A DNA stretch of 64,000 nt. It comes from Acinetobacter sp. WCHA55 (GTDB taxonomy: Bacteria; Pseudomonadota; Gammaproteobacteria; Pseudomonadales; Moraxellaceae). How positions within the stretch are numbered: position 1 is the first letter of the stretch; each line of letters opens with the position of its first letter. The stretch spans positions 248,001 to 312,000 of the forward strand of contig NZ_CP032285.1 in the NCBI RefSeq assembly GCF_002165305.2, written 5' to 3'. The position numbers were made by a program, and so were the translations under genes. Positions 53,168 to 63,338 of the stretch are shown here, in pieces. The notes beneath the pieces were generated by a model that saw only the letters and a program-made list of their open reading frames with translations, searched no databases and was not told the DNA's origin.

Positions 53168-53920
53168 ATGAGAGCTCTAAATACAATTTTGGATATAAAA
53201 TTTATACATCGACTGTTCACTCAGTTTGTAGAACATCACCCACGACCATTGAGTGTTCACTTCCTGAAAGGCACCTATATAGATGAATTAGAGGGTTATA
53301 AGTCTAAATGGCTCGTTCGTTCTATTCAGCGTCTTATTAAAAATTGGGTCCAATTGGGGATGATAGAGGATCTAGGGCGTTCTACTTGTCGCTCATCTAA
53401 ATATTATAGATTAAGTAAGTATGGTGAGCTGTTCCTTAAAATATATAGAACGAATGCTAATGTTAACTTTTATGACAATCCTAAGTTTAAGATATTAAAA
53501 AAAGATATTTCATATCGTTATTTTACCTTTACATATTTTGCAGTTTGCCAAAACAAATCCTTTAAATTGTCAGATCTGCAAAAACTTGGTGACTGCCTGA
53601 ATTACCACATTCACGGACGTTCTTGGCAGCGTAATATTAATTTGTTCATTGAAGCTGGAATTATTTCATGTGAACGTCAATGTCCATCAGAAAGTTATAA
53701 TTATCATGTAATCAAAGCATCCATCCATGCATTTGTGAAATCAGAACCCATTGAACGCATTGAGTTTGAAAAAAACTTGCTGAACTTAGGTATCGTGAAC
53801 AATTATGAAAAATATATAGACTACAATAATTTGCTGTTTCACGTTTTGTTTAGCAAATGGATTAACAGTCCAGTTGACTTTGGATATTTTGTCGATCAAA
53901 ACTTTTACGGTGCCAGCTAA
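53168..53920 (+). CDS. Unknown winged-helix-like protein behind an iteron array
   Basis: The 250-residue protein starts at ATG 53168. No family was recognised with confidence. The first 100 residues look like a winged helix: SKWLVRSIQRLIKNWVQLGM, then a short loop and SSKYYRLSKYGELFL. A second, similar block follows (DLQKLGDCLNYHIHGRSWQR, then LFIEAGIISCERQ), so it may have tandem winged helices, as plasmid Rep proteins do. The six 11-bp repeats directly upstream support a DNA-binding role, either autoregulator or replication initiator. The link is inference. Confidence 0.55.
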   Translation: MRALNTILDIKFIHRLFTQFVEHHPRPLSVHFLKGTYIDELEGYKSKWLVRSIQRLIKNWVQLGMIEDLGRSTCRSSKYYRLSKYGELFLKIYRTNANVNFYDNPKFKILKKDISYRYFTFTYFAVCQNKSFKLSDLQKLGDCLNYHIHGRSWQRNINLFIEAGIISCERQCPSESYNYHVIKASIHAFVKSEPIERIEFEKNLLNLGIVNNYEKYIDYNNLLFHVLFSKWINSPVDFGYFVDQNFYGAS

Positions 53921-54194
53921 GCTCACTCAAAACATCTACGGTGTAATACACCGTAAAAAGAATTGCACCTGGTACTTGCCACTAAAAAATGACAGTGAAT
54001 GACATTTTGAGAGAAAAAATTGTGGGGTAGTGCCTTTTCTACTCCTTTGAGAATTTTAATTATGACAATTCCGATACACCTAACAATAACTTCATATTTT
54101 TCTTTCTTGAACTAAGATTCAATAACTTAACTAATTTCTATTTCAATCATAAAATATGATATGTTGACCTTAAGAATAATTCATAAACTTTACT
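53921..54194. other. Non-coding gap with a TACGGTGT palindrome
   Basis: TACGGTGT-AAT-ACACCGTA at about 53938-53956 is a perfect eight-pair inverted repeat without a T run. No gene is seen. Confidence 0.4.
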
Positions 54195-55027
54195 ATGTTT
54201 GCTTTAAAAACAATTCATTTAGAAAAGAAAGTCTCAAACGAAAATCAAATTATTCTTTTATTTGATTTAGATTCATTCTGTCCATGTATGTACCCTATGC
54301 TGTACACCATGAAATTTCTTAGATTTCAAAGTATCTCTACGCAGCATGCAGATTTAATCGCAATAAAATTTTGGTATGAATTTTGGTTTGAAAAGTTTGC
54401 CACGTCCTTTTGTGAGTCGTTCTATTCGACATCCTATAATTTTGAGATCATTCAATGTGAAATTGATAATTTCATTGTTTACTTAGAAAATAATAAAAAA
54501 CTTGAAAGTAATCTTATACGGCTAAGCAATTCAGAACATATTAATTACACAACAATTGGTCATAGAGTTAGATCCTTCTTAAAGTTTTACAACTTCTTGA
54601 TTAATGAATACTTAAGCATGCAATCACAGCCACAACTTACGTTGAAGGAAATTCAAAAAATTAAAGAAAACTTGAATAAATATATGACAATAAAGAAAAA
54701 AATTATAAATAATTTTTCAAAAGCCAATAAGACAATTAAAAGTGAGATAAATCATAATTTTAAGAGCATGAATCAGGAAATGATTAAAGGATTGTATTCA
54801 GTCATTTCACCAAGTAACTCTAATAAATACAATGAATTAAATCCTTTTAGATCTAAAAATGTACAACTCAGAAACTTTCTGATCATACATCTCATGCTCA
54901 ACTATGGTCTTAGAATTGGTGAGCTTATGCTACTAACAACCAACTCTATTAAAAAATCAATTCAGAATCATAGTTTTAGTTTAATTATTACAAATACAGA
55001 TGATGAGTTCGATGATCGATCAAAAAA
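54195..55027 (+). pseudogene. Tyrosine recombinase truncated by IS copy 3
   Basis: The frame from 54195 encodes a long N-terminal core-binding-type region (HRVRSFLKFYNFLINEYLS, with helical linkers) and the start of a catalytic domain, MLNYGLRIGELMLLTTNSI, where the Arg of GLRIGEL is the first catalytic residue. At 55028 IS copy 3 begins and the last residues (after DDRSKK) are read from the element. The His-x-x-Arg and Tyr boxes are missing, so the protein is inactive. It resembles integrases of multi-recombinase transposons or islands rather than XerC. Confidence 0.75.
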
Positions 55028-55087
55028 GAGGTGGTCCCACATGTTTGAACAACTAAAAGCTTATTTATAAGTGATACTCTGCTCTAG

Positions 55088-55828
55088 TTAAGCTACCTTA
55101 TTTTGTTGTGGTAGCTGGTCATAGTAAAACTCATCTGGAGTCATTTTGTCCAGACTCGAATGAGGTCGTTTCAAATTATAAAATTCAAAATATGCGTTTA
55201 ATTGCTTCTTCGCATCCAAAACATTGCTGTAGGCTTTGAGATACACCTCTTCATATTTAACGCTCCGCCATAATCGTTCAACCATCACATTATCAACCCA
55301 TCGACCTTTACCATCCATACTGATTTGAATGCCATTTGATTTCAATACATCAATAAATGCATCACTGGTAAACTGACTGCCTTGGTCTGTATTAAATATT
55401 TCAGGTCGACCATATTTTTCAATAGCTTCATTTAATGTTTCTATGCAAAATGTAACCTCCATACTAATCGATACTCTATGCGCAAGTACCTTGCGGCTAT
55501 GCCAATCAATCACAGCACATAAATAAACAAAGCCTTTTGCCATAGGGATATACGTTATATCCGTAGACCACACTTGATTACTGCGCTGAATAGCCAATCC
55601 TTTGAGCAGATATGGATATTTGCGGTGAGCTTGATTAGCCTGGCTTAAATTTGGTTTGCAATATAACGCATTAATGCCCATTTTCTTCATTAAAGTACGT
55701 GTATGACGTCGTCCTATATGATGTCCTTGACGATTCAACAAATCACGCATCATACGGCTACCTGCAAAAGGGTATTGCATATGTAACTCATCCATACACC
55801 GCATCAGCTTCAGATCTGATGCACTCAC
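55088..55828 (-). CDS. IS3-family transposase OrfB (copy 3)
   Basis: The 246-residue protein starts MSASDLKLMRC, with the DDE residues in STDITY, FNTDQGSQF and VERLWRSVKYEE. It is more diverged than the other copies (for example TFCIETLNEAIEKYG and SNVLDAKKQLNAY). It is intact, and is probably made as an OrfAB fusion by -1 frameshifting. Confidence 0.88.
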   Translation of the reverse strand: MSASDLKLMRCMDELHMQYPFAGSRMMRDLLNRQGHHIGRRHTRTLMKKMGINALYCKPNLSQANQAHRKYPYLLKGLAIQRSNQVWSTDITYIPMAKGFVYLCAVIDWHSRKVLAHRVSISMEVTFCIETLNEAIEKYGRPEIFNTDQGSQFTSDAFIDVLKSNGIQISMDGKGRWVDNVMVERLWRSVKYEEVYLKAYSNVLDAKKQLNAYFEFYNLKRPHSSLDKMTPDEFYYDQLPQQNKVA

Positions 55829-55914
55829 AGGTTTTGGGCGATAGTAATAACAACCACGGGAGACTTTCAGCAGCTGAGCTTGCTTAGATACTGAAATCTG
55901 AAGTGAGTCATCGA

Positions 55915-56232
55915 TTAACTTTTGTGGTTGAAGCGGCCCAGTTTCTTCAACACACCTTCTAAAAAATCAATTTCTAATGCCTGCTCACCGATTTTTGCAT
56001 GTAGTTTTTTTAGATCGATGGGTGGTTCTGTTGGAGCTTTTGATTGATCGAAAGCTTGCGAGGAAGCTGAAATCAGTTGATTTTTCCAGTCGATAATTTG
56101 GTTTTGATGAACATCAAATTCAGCACTCAATTCAGCAAGTGTTTTTTCTGCTTTAATCGCAGCAAGTGCTACCTTAGCTTTAAAATCATTTGAATGATTT
56201 CTTCTTGGTCTACGTGCCATAAAATACTCCAT
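55915..56232 (-). CDS. IS3-family OrfA (copy 3)
   Basis: The 105-residue HTH and leucine-zipper protein has the same amino-acid sequence type as copies 2 and 4 (SAEFDVHQNQ, SKAPTEPP). Confidence 0.85.
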   Translation of the reverse strand: MEYFMARRPRRNHSNDFKAKVALAAIKAEKTLAELSAEFDVHQNQIIDWKNQLISASSQAFDQSKAPTEPPIDLKKLHAKIGEQALEIDFLEGVLKKLGRFNHKS

Positions 56233-56308
56233 ATATTGATGTTTATAACATCATTTGGGGAGCAAAATATCACTTATAGGTGTTGTTCAAATTTCCTGAT
56301 CCACCTCT

Positions 56309-56593
56309 GATTACAGGAAGTCATATTTTTAGACCTAAATCACTATCCTCTATCTTTCAGCAAGAAAAGAACATCTACTTGGTTTCGTTCCCTATCCAAG
56401 ATTCAGATGGTGAAACGAGTGATCATGCACCTGATGAACGTGCAAAACCACAGTCAAGCCATGACAACCCCGATCTACAGTTTGATGTTGAAACTGCCGA
56501 TTGGTACGCCTACAGTGAAAACTATGGCACAAGTGAAGAAAAACGCTTTGTTAAGTTTGTTGCAACTCAAATTGACGAGCTTAAATCACGCTA
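56309..56593 (+). pseudogene. Second, divergent res gene: fragment upstream of IS copy 4
   Basis: The frame reads ITGSHIFRPKSLSSIFQQEK and later WYAYSENYGTSEEKRFVKFV. It aligns with the 22.0-22.3 kb part of the intact res product (TGSKTFKPKSLSTVFQQEK) but with many substitutions, so it is a different allele, not a recent copy. The 5' side is cut by IS copy 3 and the 3' side continues after IS copy 4. Confidence 0.85.
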
Positions 56594-56669
56594 AGAGATG
56601 GATCCGTAAATTTGAACAACTCCTATAAGTGATATTCTGCTCCTCAAATGATGTTATAAACATCAATAT

Positions 56670-56987
56670 ATGGAGTATTTTATGGCACGTAGACCAAGAA
56701 GAAATCATTCAAATGATTTTAAAGCTAAGGTAGCACTTGCTGCGATTAAAGCAGAAAAAACACTTGCTGAATTGAGTGCTGAGTTTGATGTTCATCAAAA
56801 CCAAATTATTGACTGGAAAAATCAATTGATCTCAGCTTCCTCGCAAGCTTTCGATCAATCAAAAGCTCCAACAGAACCACCCATCGATCTAAAAAAACTA
56901 CATGCAAAAATCGGTGAGCAGGCATTAGAAATTGATTTTTTAGAAGGTGTGTTGAAGAAACTGGGCCGCTTCAACCACAAAAGTTAA
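56670..56987 (+). CDS. IS3-family OrfA (copy 4)
   Basis: The 105-residue HTH protein is intact. The end of the gene, ACAAAAGTTAA, holds the A-run at which a -1 shift would enter the orfB frame. Confidence 0.88.
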   Translation: MEYFMARRPRRNHSNDFKAKVALAAIKAEKTLAELSAEFDVHQNQIIDWKNQLISASSQAFDQSKAPTEPPIDLKKLHAKIGEQALEIDFLEGVLKKLGRFNHKS

Positions 56988-57073
56988 TCGACGACTCACT
57001 TCAGATTTCAGTATCTAAGCAAGCTAAGCTGCTGAAAGTCTCCCGTGGTTGTTATTACTATCGCCCAAAACCT

Positions 57074-57814
57074 GTGAGTGCATCAGATCTGAAGCTGATG
57101 CGATGTATTGATGAATTACATATGCAATATCCTTTTGCAGGCAGTCGTATGATGCGTGATTTGTTGAATCGTCAAGGACATCATATAGGACGACGTCATA
57201 CACGTACTTTAATGAAGAAAATGGGTATTCAGGCGTTATATTGCAAACCAAATTTAAGCCAGGCTAATCAAGCTCACCGTAAATATCCATATCTGCTCAA
57301 AGGGTTGGCTATTCAGCGCAGTAATCAAGTGTGGTCTACGGATATAACGTATATCCCTATGGCAAAAGGCTTTGTTTATTTATGTGCTGTGATTGATTGG
57401 CATAGCCGCAAGGTACTTGCGCATAGGGTATCGATTAGTATGGAGGTGGATTTTTGTATTTCGGCTTTAAATGAAGCGATTGAAAAATATGGTCGACCTG
57501 AAATATTTAATACAGACCAAGGCAGCCAGTTTACCAGTGATGCATTTATTGATGTATTGAAATCAAATGGCATTCAAATCAGTATGGATGGTAAAGGTCG
57601 ATGGGTAGATAATGTGATGGTTGAACGATTATGGCGGAGCGTTAAATATGAAGAGGTGTATCTCAAAGCTTATAGCAGTGTCACAGATGCGAAAAAGCAA
57701 TTAAGTGCATATTTTGAGTTTTATAATTTGAAACGACCTCATTCGAGTCTAGACAAAATGACACCAAATGAGTTTTACTATGATCAGCTACCCCAACAAA
57801 ACAAGGTGGCTTAA
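57074..57814 (+). CDS. IS3-family transposase OrfB (copy 4)
   Basis: The 246-residue protein has an intact DDE core (WSTDITYIP, FNTDQGSQFTS, MVERLWRSVKYEEVY). The coding frame is open upstream to the orfA end. This copy has an intact pair of genes and clean ends, so it is a likely active copy. Confidence 0.9.
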   Translation: MSASDLKLMRCIDELHMQYPFAGSRMMRDLLNRQGHHIGRRHTRTLMKKMGIQALYCKPNLSQANQAHRKYPYLLKGLAIQRSNQVWSTDITYIPMAKGFVYLCAVIDWHSRKVLAHRVSISMEVDFCISALNEAIEKYGRPEIFNTDQGSQFTSDAFIDVLKSNGIQISMDGKGRWVDNVMVERLWRSVKYEEVYLKAYSSVTDAKKQLSAYFEFYNLKRPHSSLDKMTPNEFYYDQLPQQNKVA

Positions 57815-57875
57815 CTAGAGCGGAATATCACTTATAAATACGCTTTTAGTTGTTCAAACAAGTGGGACCACCTCT

Positions 57876-58269
57876 CTACAAGGGTGCAGAGATTTACCTG
57901 ATACGGAATGAACTCGATTATTGGTTGTTTAGCCCTAAAGATGGTCGTAGATTCAGCCCTGACTACATGCTGATCATTAATGATGCTGAAAATAGTGAAA
58001 TGTACTATCAATGCTTAATTGAGCCTAAAGGTGGTCATTTGCTTGAAAAGGATACTTGGAAAGAGGAAGTATTGATTAGTTTGGATGATGAAAGCCAAAT
58101 TGTTTTTGATGCAGATCAAGATGATTCACAAAACTATGTTGAGTTCTTAAATGAAGTTAAAGAGCATGGTTATAAGGAAGTTAAATGTTTAGGCTTCAAA
58201 TTCTACAATACCGAACCACGATCTGAATCAGATTTTGCTATTGATTTTCACAATAGGATGCCGAGTTAA
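57876..58269 (+). pseudogene. Second, divergent res gene: C-terminal fragment after IS copy 4
   Basis: It continues the interrupted gene with YKGAEIYLIRNELDYWLFSP, then FSPDYMLIINDAE and CLIEPKGGHLL, the PD...ExK endonuclease end of type III Res. The stop at 58267-58269 is the native one. Without its helicase part it is non-functional. Confidence 0.85.
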
Positions 58270-58356
58270 TCTAGGTTTCTCACTGTAACCTGCTGATTAT
58301 TATCTTTTTGTGAAGTTGCTACATAATATTGTTTTTATTGCTTAAAATTATATTCC

Positions 58357-58400
58357 GATGCTTGGTCAAAACTGCAAGTATGCAGTCTTGACCAGGCATC
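58357..58400. repeat. 44-bp near-perfect palindrome beside the Tn21-type end
   Basis: GATGC, TGGTCAA and ACTGCA on the left mirror TGCAGT, TTGACCA and GCATC on the right around AGTA, with only two non-matching positions in 20, one of which could wobble in RNA. No T run follows. It ends two bases before the transposon inverted repeat. Confidence 0.7.
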
Positions 58401-58402
58401 TA

Positions 58403-58440
58403 GGGGTCGTCTCAGAATTCGGAAAATAAAGCACGCTAAG
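58403..58440. repeat. 38-bp Tn21-subfamily inverted repeat
   Basis: The segment begins GGGGTCGTCTCAG and ends AAAATAAAGCACGCTAAG, the terminal repeat of Tn21/Tn501-type (Tn3-family) mercury transposons, with a small internal change (AATTC for AAAAC). It marks the left end of the mercury region. No partner repeat or tnpA/tnpR is in view. Confidence 0.85.
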
Positions 58441-58891
58441 GCGTAGTCACCCCGTGACTCCCCCGCGCCGATGCAGCGAGCTTCGTTCCGTCTTGCAGTG
58501 ACGCAATCAGCGGGCAGGAAACGTTCCCTTTCCGCGCATGGCAGGCGCACATCAGTTCAGACAGCACGGCCTCCATGCGTGCCAAGTCGGCCATCTTCTC
58601 GCGCACATCCTTGAGCTTGTGCTCGGCCAGACCGCTGGCTTCCTCGCAATGGGTGCCATCCTCCAGCCGCAGTAGCTCGGCGATTTCGTCCAGGCTAAAG
58701 CCCAGCCGCTGGGCCGATTTCACGAACCGCACTCGTGTTACATCCGCCTCGCCATAGCGGCGAATGCTGCCATAGGGCTTGTCTGGCTCCGGCAGCAGGC
58801 CCTTGCGCTGGTAGAACCGGATGGTCTCCACATTGACCCCGGCCGCCTTGGCAAAAACGCCAATGGTCAGATTCTCAAAATTAATTTGCAT
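58436..58891 (-). CDS. merR: Mercury-responsive regulator MerR
   Basis: The 151-residue protein has an N-terminal winged helix ([20 protein letters not shown]) and a dimerisation helix. The three Hg-binding cysteines lie in [15 protein letters not shown] and VSCPL. Tn21/Tn501 MerR is 144 residues; here the end changes after [11 protein letters not shown] to RGSHGVTTP, and the stop codon lies inside the transposon inverted repeat. MerR represses and, with Hg(II), activates the divergent mer operon by untwisting its promoter. The tail change leaves all functional residues intact. Confidence 0.95.
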   Translation of the reverse strand: MQINFENLTIGVFAKAAGVNVETIRFYQRKGLLPEPDKPYGSIRRYGEADVTRVRFVKSAQRLGFSLDEIAELLRLEDGTHCEEASGLAEHKLKDVREKMADLARMEAVLSELMCACHARKGNVSCPLIASLQDGTKLAASARGSHGVTTP

Positions 58892-58896
58892 ATCGC

Positions 58897-58927
58897 TTGA
58901 CTCCGTACATAACTACGGAAGTAAGCT
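58897..58927 (+). promoter_or_regulatory. mer operator-promoter with 19-bp spacer
   Basis: TTGACT (-35, 58897-58902) and TAAGCT (-10, 58922-58927) are separated by 19 bases containing the MerR dyad CCGTACATAACTACGG. The overlong spacer is the hallmark of MerR-controlled promoters. Confidence 0.9.
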
Positions 58928-58962
58928 TAAGCTATCCAAACCAAATTTGAAAGGACAAGCGT

Positions 58963-59313
58963 ATGTCTGAACCACAAAACGGGCGCGGCGCGCTCTTCGC
59001 CGGTGGGCTGGCCGCCATTCTTGCGTCGGCCTGCTGCCTGGGGCCGCTGGTTTTGATCGCCTTGGGGTTCAGCGGGGCATGGATCGGCAACCTGACGGTA
59101 TTGGAGCCGTATCGGCCGATCTTCATCGGCGCGGCGCTGGTTGCACTGTTCTTTGCCTGGCGGCGCATCGTCCGACCGACCGCAGCCTGCAAGCCGGGCG
59201 AGGTGTGCGCGATTCCGCAAGTGCGCACCACCTACAAGCTCATTTTCTGGTTCGTCGCCGTGTTGGTCTTGGTCGCGCTTGGTTTTCCCTACGTCATGCC
59301 ATTTTTCTACTAA
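58963..59313 (+). CDS. merT: Mercuric transport protein MerT
   Basis: The 116-residue protein has three hydrophobic helices. The first holds the cysteine pair ASACCLGPL and a cytoplasmic loop holds the second pair (AACKPGEVCAIP). It moves Hg(II) from periplasmic MerP across the inner membrane to MerA. It is the first gene of the operon, 36 bases after the -10 element. Confidence 0.95.
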   Translation: MSEPQNGRGALFAGGLAAILASACCLGPLVLIALGFSGAWIGNLTVLEPYRPIFIGAALVALFFAWRRIVRPTAACKPGEVCAIPQVRTTYKLIFWFVAVLVLVALGFPYVMPFFY

Positions 59314-59326
59314 TCAGGAGTTCATC

Positions 59327-59602
59327 ATGAAAAAGCTGTTTGCCTCCCTCGCTCTCGCCGCTTTCGTTGCCCCCGTGTTCGCCGCCACTCAGACCGTCAC
59401 GCTGTCCGTGCCTGGCATGACCTGCGCCTCTTGCCCGATCACTGTCAAGCACGCGCTTTCCAAGGTTGAGGGCGTGAGCAAGACCGACGTAAGTTTCGAC
59501 AAGCGCCAGGCCGTCGTCACCTTCGACGATGCCAAGACCAACGTCCAGAAGTTGACCAAGGCGACCGAGGACGCGGGCTATCCGTCCAGCCTCAAACGCT
59601 GA
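59327..59602 (+). CDS. merP: Periplasmic mercury-binding protein MerP
   Basis: The protein has 91 residues from ATG 59327 (CAGGAG upstream). A signal peptide (KKLFASLALAAFVAPVFA) is followed by an HMA fold with GMTCASC, the Hg-binding pair. It captures Hg(II) in the periplasm and hands it to MerT. The longer upstream frame overlaps merT and is not used. Confidence 0.95.
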   Translation: MKKLFASLALAAFVAPVFAATQTVTLSVPGMTCASCPITVKHALSKVEGVSKTDVSFDKRQAVVTFDDAKTNVQKLTKATEDAGYPSSLKR

Positions 59603-59629
59603 TCCGTTAACCGAACTCGGGAGCGACAC

Positions 59630-61728
<2,099 letters not shown>

Positions 61729-61767
61729 TCGGAATCAAATCACCAAACCCCAAGGAGCCAAACAACT

Positions 61768-62394
61768 ATGGAAACATCAACCTTCGTCAAAGAAATCGCG
61801 GAGCGTTTCTCGGTTATCAACCGACTACATCCCACTGAACTCTTGCTTCCGCTTCTTCGCGAGATTGCCAAGGGAAGTCCCGTCTCGCGGAAAACGCTCG
61901 CGACCGTGCTCGACTGGCCGGCCGACAGAGTCGCGGCAGCACTCGATCAGGTCCCCAGCACCGAGTATGACGACGACGGCAATATTGTCGGCTATGGCCT
62001 TACGCTGCGCGAAACCCCGCATACCTTTGAGATTGACGGCCAACGTCTCTACACGTGGTGCGCCCTAGACGTATTAATATTCCCGGCTTTGCTCGGCAGG
62101 AGCGCGTACGTCTCCTCGCGCTGCCCTACAACGGGTGAAGAGGTATCGCTTACGGTGGCGCCAGATGGGCTGCACCGGCTCGAACCGGCGAGCGCAGTTG
62201 TGTCACTGGTGCGACCAAATGCGTCATCCGACATTCGCTGCTCCTTCTGCTGCCACGTCCACTTTTTTGCCAGCGCCGCTGCCGCTGACGATTGGGTCGC
62301 GCAGCATGAGGGTGCCGAAGTTGTGGGCGTCGAAGAGGCCTTTCGCCTTGGGCAAGAGCTTGCTCGACAGCTGTCATCGCCTAGCGGGACGTAA
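61768..62394 (+). CDS. merB: Organomercurial lyase MerB
   Basis: The 208-residue protein has AAGGAG upstream. The catalytic residues are in [12 protein letters not shown] (Cys and Asp three apart, equivalent to Cys96 and Asp99) and [11 protein letters not shown] (equivalent to Cys159). It splits carbon-mercury bonds so that MerA can reduce the freed Hg(II), giving broad-spectrum resistance. Its position between merA and merD means it is co-transcribed. Confidence 0.95.
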   Translation: METSTFVKEIAERFSVINRLHPTELLLPLLREIAKGSPVSRKTLATVLDWPADRVAAALDQVPSTEYDDDGNIVGYGLTLRETPHTFEIDGQRLYTWCALDVLIFPALLGRSAYVSSRCPTTGEEVSLTVAPDGLHRLEPASAVVSLVRPNASSDIRCSFCCHVHFFASAAAADDWVAQHEGAEVVGVEEAFRLGQELARQLSSPSGT

Positions 62395-62434
62395 CTGTCC
62401 TGTGCTGCGCAGGGTGAGGAAAAGGAGGTGTTCA

Positions 62435-62800
62435 GTGAGCGCTTATACAGTTTCCCGCTTAGCACATGACGCGGGCGTGAGTGTGCATATCGTGCGCGAC
62501 TACCTGCTGCGTGGATTGCTGCGGCCGGTGGCGTGCACCCCAGGCGGCTACGGCCTGTTCAACGATGCCGCCTTGCAACGGCTACGCTTCGTGCGGGCCG
62601 CCTTCGAAGCGGGCATCGGCCTGGATGTGCTGGCGCGGCTGTGCCGGGCGCTGGATGCTGCGGACGGTGACGGTGCGTCTGCGCAGCTTGCCGTGTTGCG
62701 GCAACTCGTCGAGCGTCGGCGCGAGGCCCTGGCCAGCCTCGAAATGCAACTGGCCGCCATGCCAACCGAACCGGCACAGCACGCGGAGAGTCTGCCATGA
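62435..62800 (+). CDS. merD: Secondary mer regulator MerD
   Basis: The protein has 121 residues from a GTG at 62435 with AAAGGAGG upstream. A MerR-type winged helix ([20 protein letters not shown]) lies at the N-terminus. It lacks the Hg-binding cysteine set and is thought to displace MerR-Hg to shut the operon down. Its stop overlaps the merE start (ATGA). Confidence 0.93.
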   Translation: MSAYTVSRLAHDAGVSVHIVRDYLLRGLLRPVACTPGGYGLFNDAALQRLRFVRAAFEAGIGLDVLARLCRALDAADGDGASAQLAVLRQLVERRREALASLEMQLAAMPTEPAQHAESLP

Positions 62801-63033
62801 ACAGCCCAGAGCACTTGCCGTCTGAGACGCACAAACCGATCACCGGCTACTTGTGGGGCGCGCTGGCCGTGCTCACCTGTCCCTGCCATTTGCCGATTCT
62901 CGCCATTGTGCTAGCCGGCACGACGGCCGGCGCGTTCATCGGGGAGCACTGGGGTATTGCAGCCCTCACGCTGACCGGCTTGTTTGTCCTGTCTGTGACG
63001 CGGCTGCTGCGGGCCTTCAAGGGAAGATCATGA
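62797..63033 (+). CDS. merE: Mercury transporter MerE
   Basis: The 78-residue protein has two hydrophobic helices and the cysteine pair LTCPCHLP. It is linked to uptake of Hg(II) and methylmercury, which suits an operon with merB. It overlaps merD by four bases. Confidence 0.93.
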   Translation: MNSPEHLPSETHKPITGYLWGALAVLTCPCHLPILAIVLAGTTAGAFIGEHWGIAALTLTGLFVLSVTRLLRAFKGRS

Positions 63034-63098
63034 CCGCTTCCCAGCCAGCCGAGAGTGGGCAGCTTTGAGCTTCGCTACCAATCTGGAGGAGTACCACC

Positions 63099-63311
63099 AT
63101 GAACGCAAACGCCCCGAACACTGCCAGTTGCACCACCTGCTGCGTATGCTGCAAAGAAATTCCGCTCGATGCCGCCTTCACCCCGGAAGGCGCGGAATAC
63201 GTCGAACATTTCTGCGGGCTGGATTGCTATGAACGCTTCCAGGCACGCGCCAAGGCCGCGACAGAATCTGACATTGCGCCTGTCCCTGGCGGTTCGCAGC
63301 CGTCAGATTGA
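63099..63311 (+). CDS. DUF3330 small cysteine-rich mer-associated protein
   Basis: The 70-residue protein has GGAGG upstream. Its cysteines ([14 protein letters not shown] and HFCGLDC) suggest a metal-binding treble-clef-like fold. DUF3330 genes often end mer operons of the Tn21 family. The role is unknown; metal binding is plausible. High GC content matches the rest of the operon. Confidence 0.8.
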   Translation: MNANAPNTASCTTCCVCCKEIPLDAAFTPEGAEYVEHFCGLDCYERFQARAKAATESDIAPVPGGSQPSD

Positions 63312-63338
63312 GGCATTCTTCAAATTAACATAGGGACT

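Larger units (their letters stand above)
55028..56308 (-). mobile_element. IS3-family element, copy 3 (no target duplication)
   Basis: It has the same ends as copies 1, 2 and 4 and an intact orfA and orfB on the minus strand. The left flank (AAA, inside an integrase) and right flank (GAT, inside a res gene) do not match. The two sides were therefore brought together by a deletion or recombination event, not by simple insertion. Confidence 0.88.
56594..57875 (+). mobile_element. IS3-family element, copy 4 (1282 bp, CTA target duplication)
   Basis: The element is in the opposite orientation to copies 1-3. CTA at 56591-56593 and 57876-57878 is a 3-base target duplication. Removing the element and one CTA joins the two res fragments in frame (SRYKGAEIYL), so this was a simple insertion into res. 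Confidence 0.92.

Noticed and set aside
53938..53956. TACGGTGT palindrome as a terminator
   Set aside because: No T run follows on either strand, so it is listed only as a palindrome.
16039..55027. Composite transposon bounded by IS copies 1 and 3
   Set aside because: Copy 1 has its own GCC target duplication on both sides, and the outer flanks of copies 1 and 3 do not match.
59141..59326. Extended N-terminus of MerP
   Set aside because: It overlaps merT in another frame; the signal peptide and ribosome site place the start at 59327.
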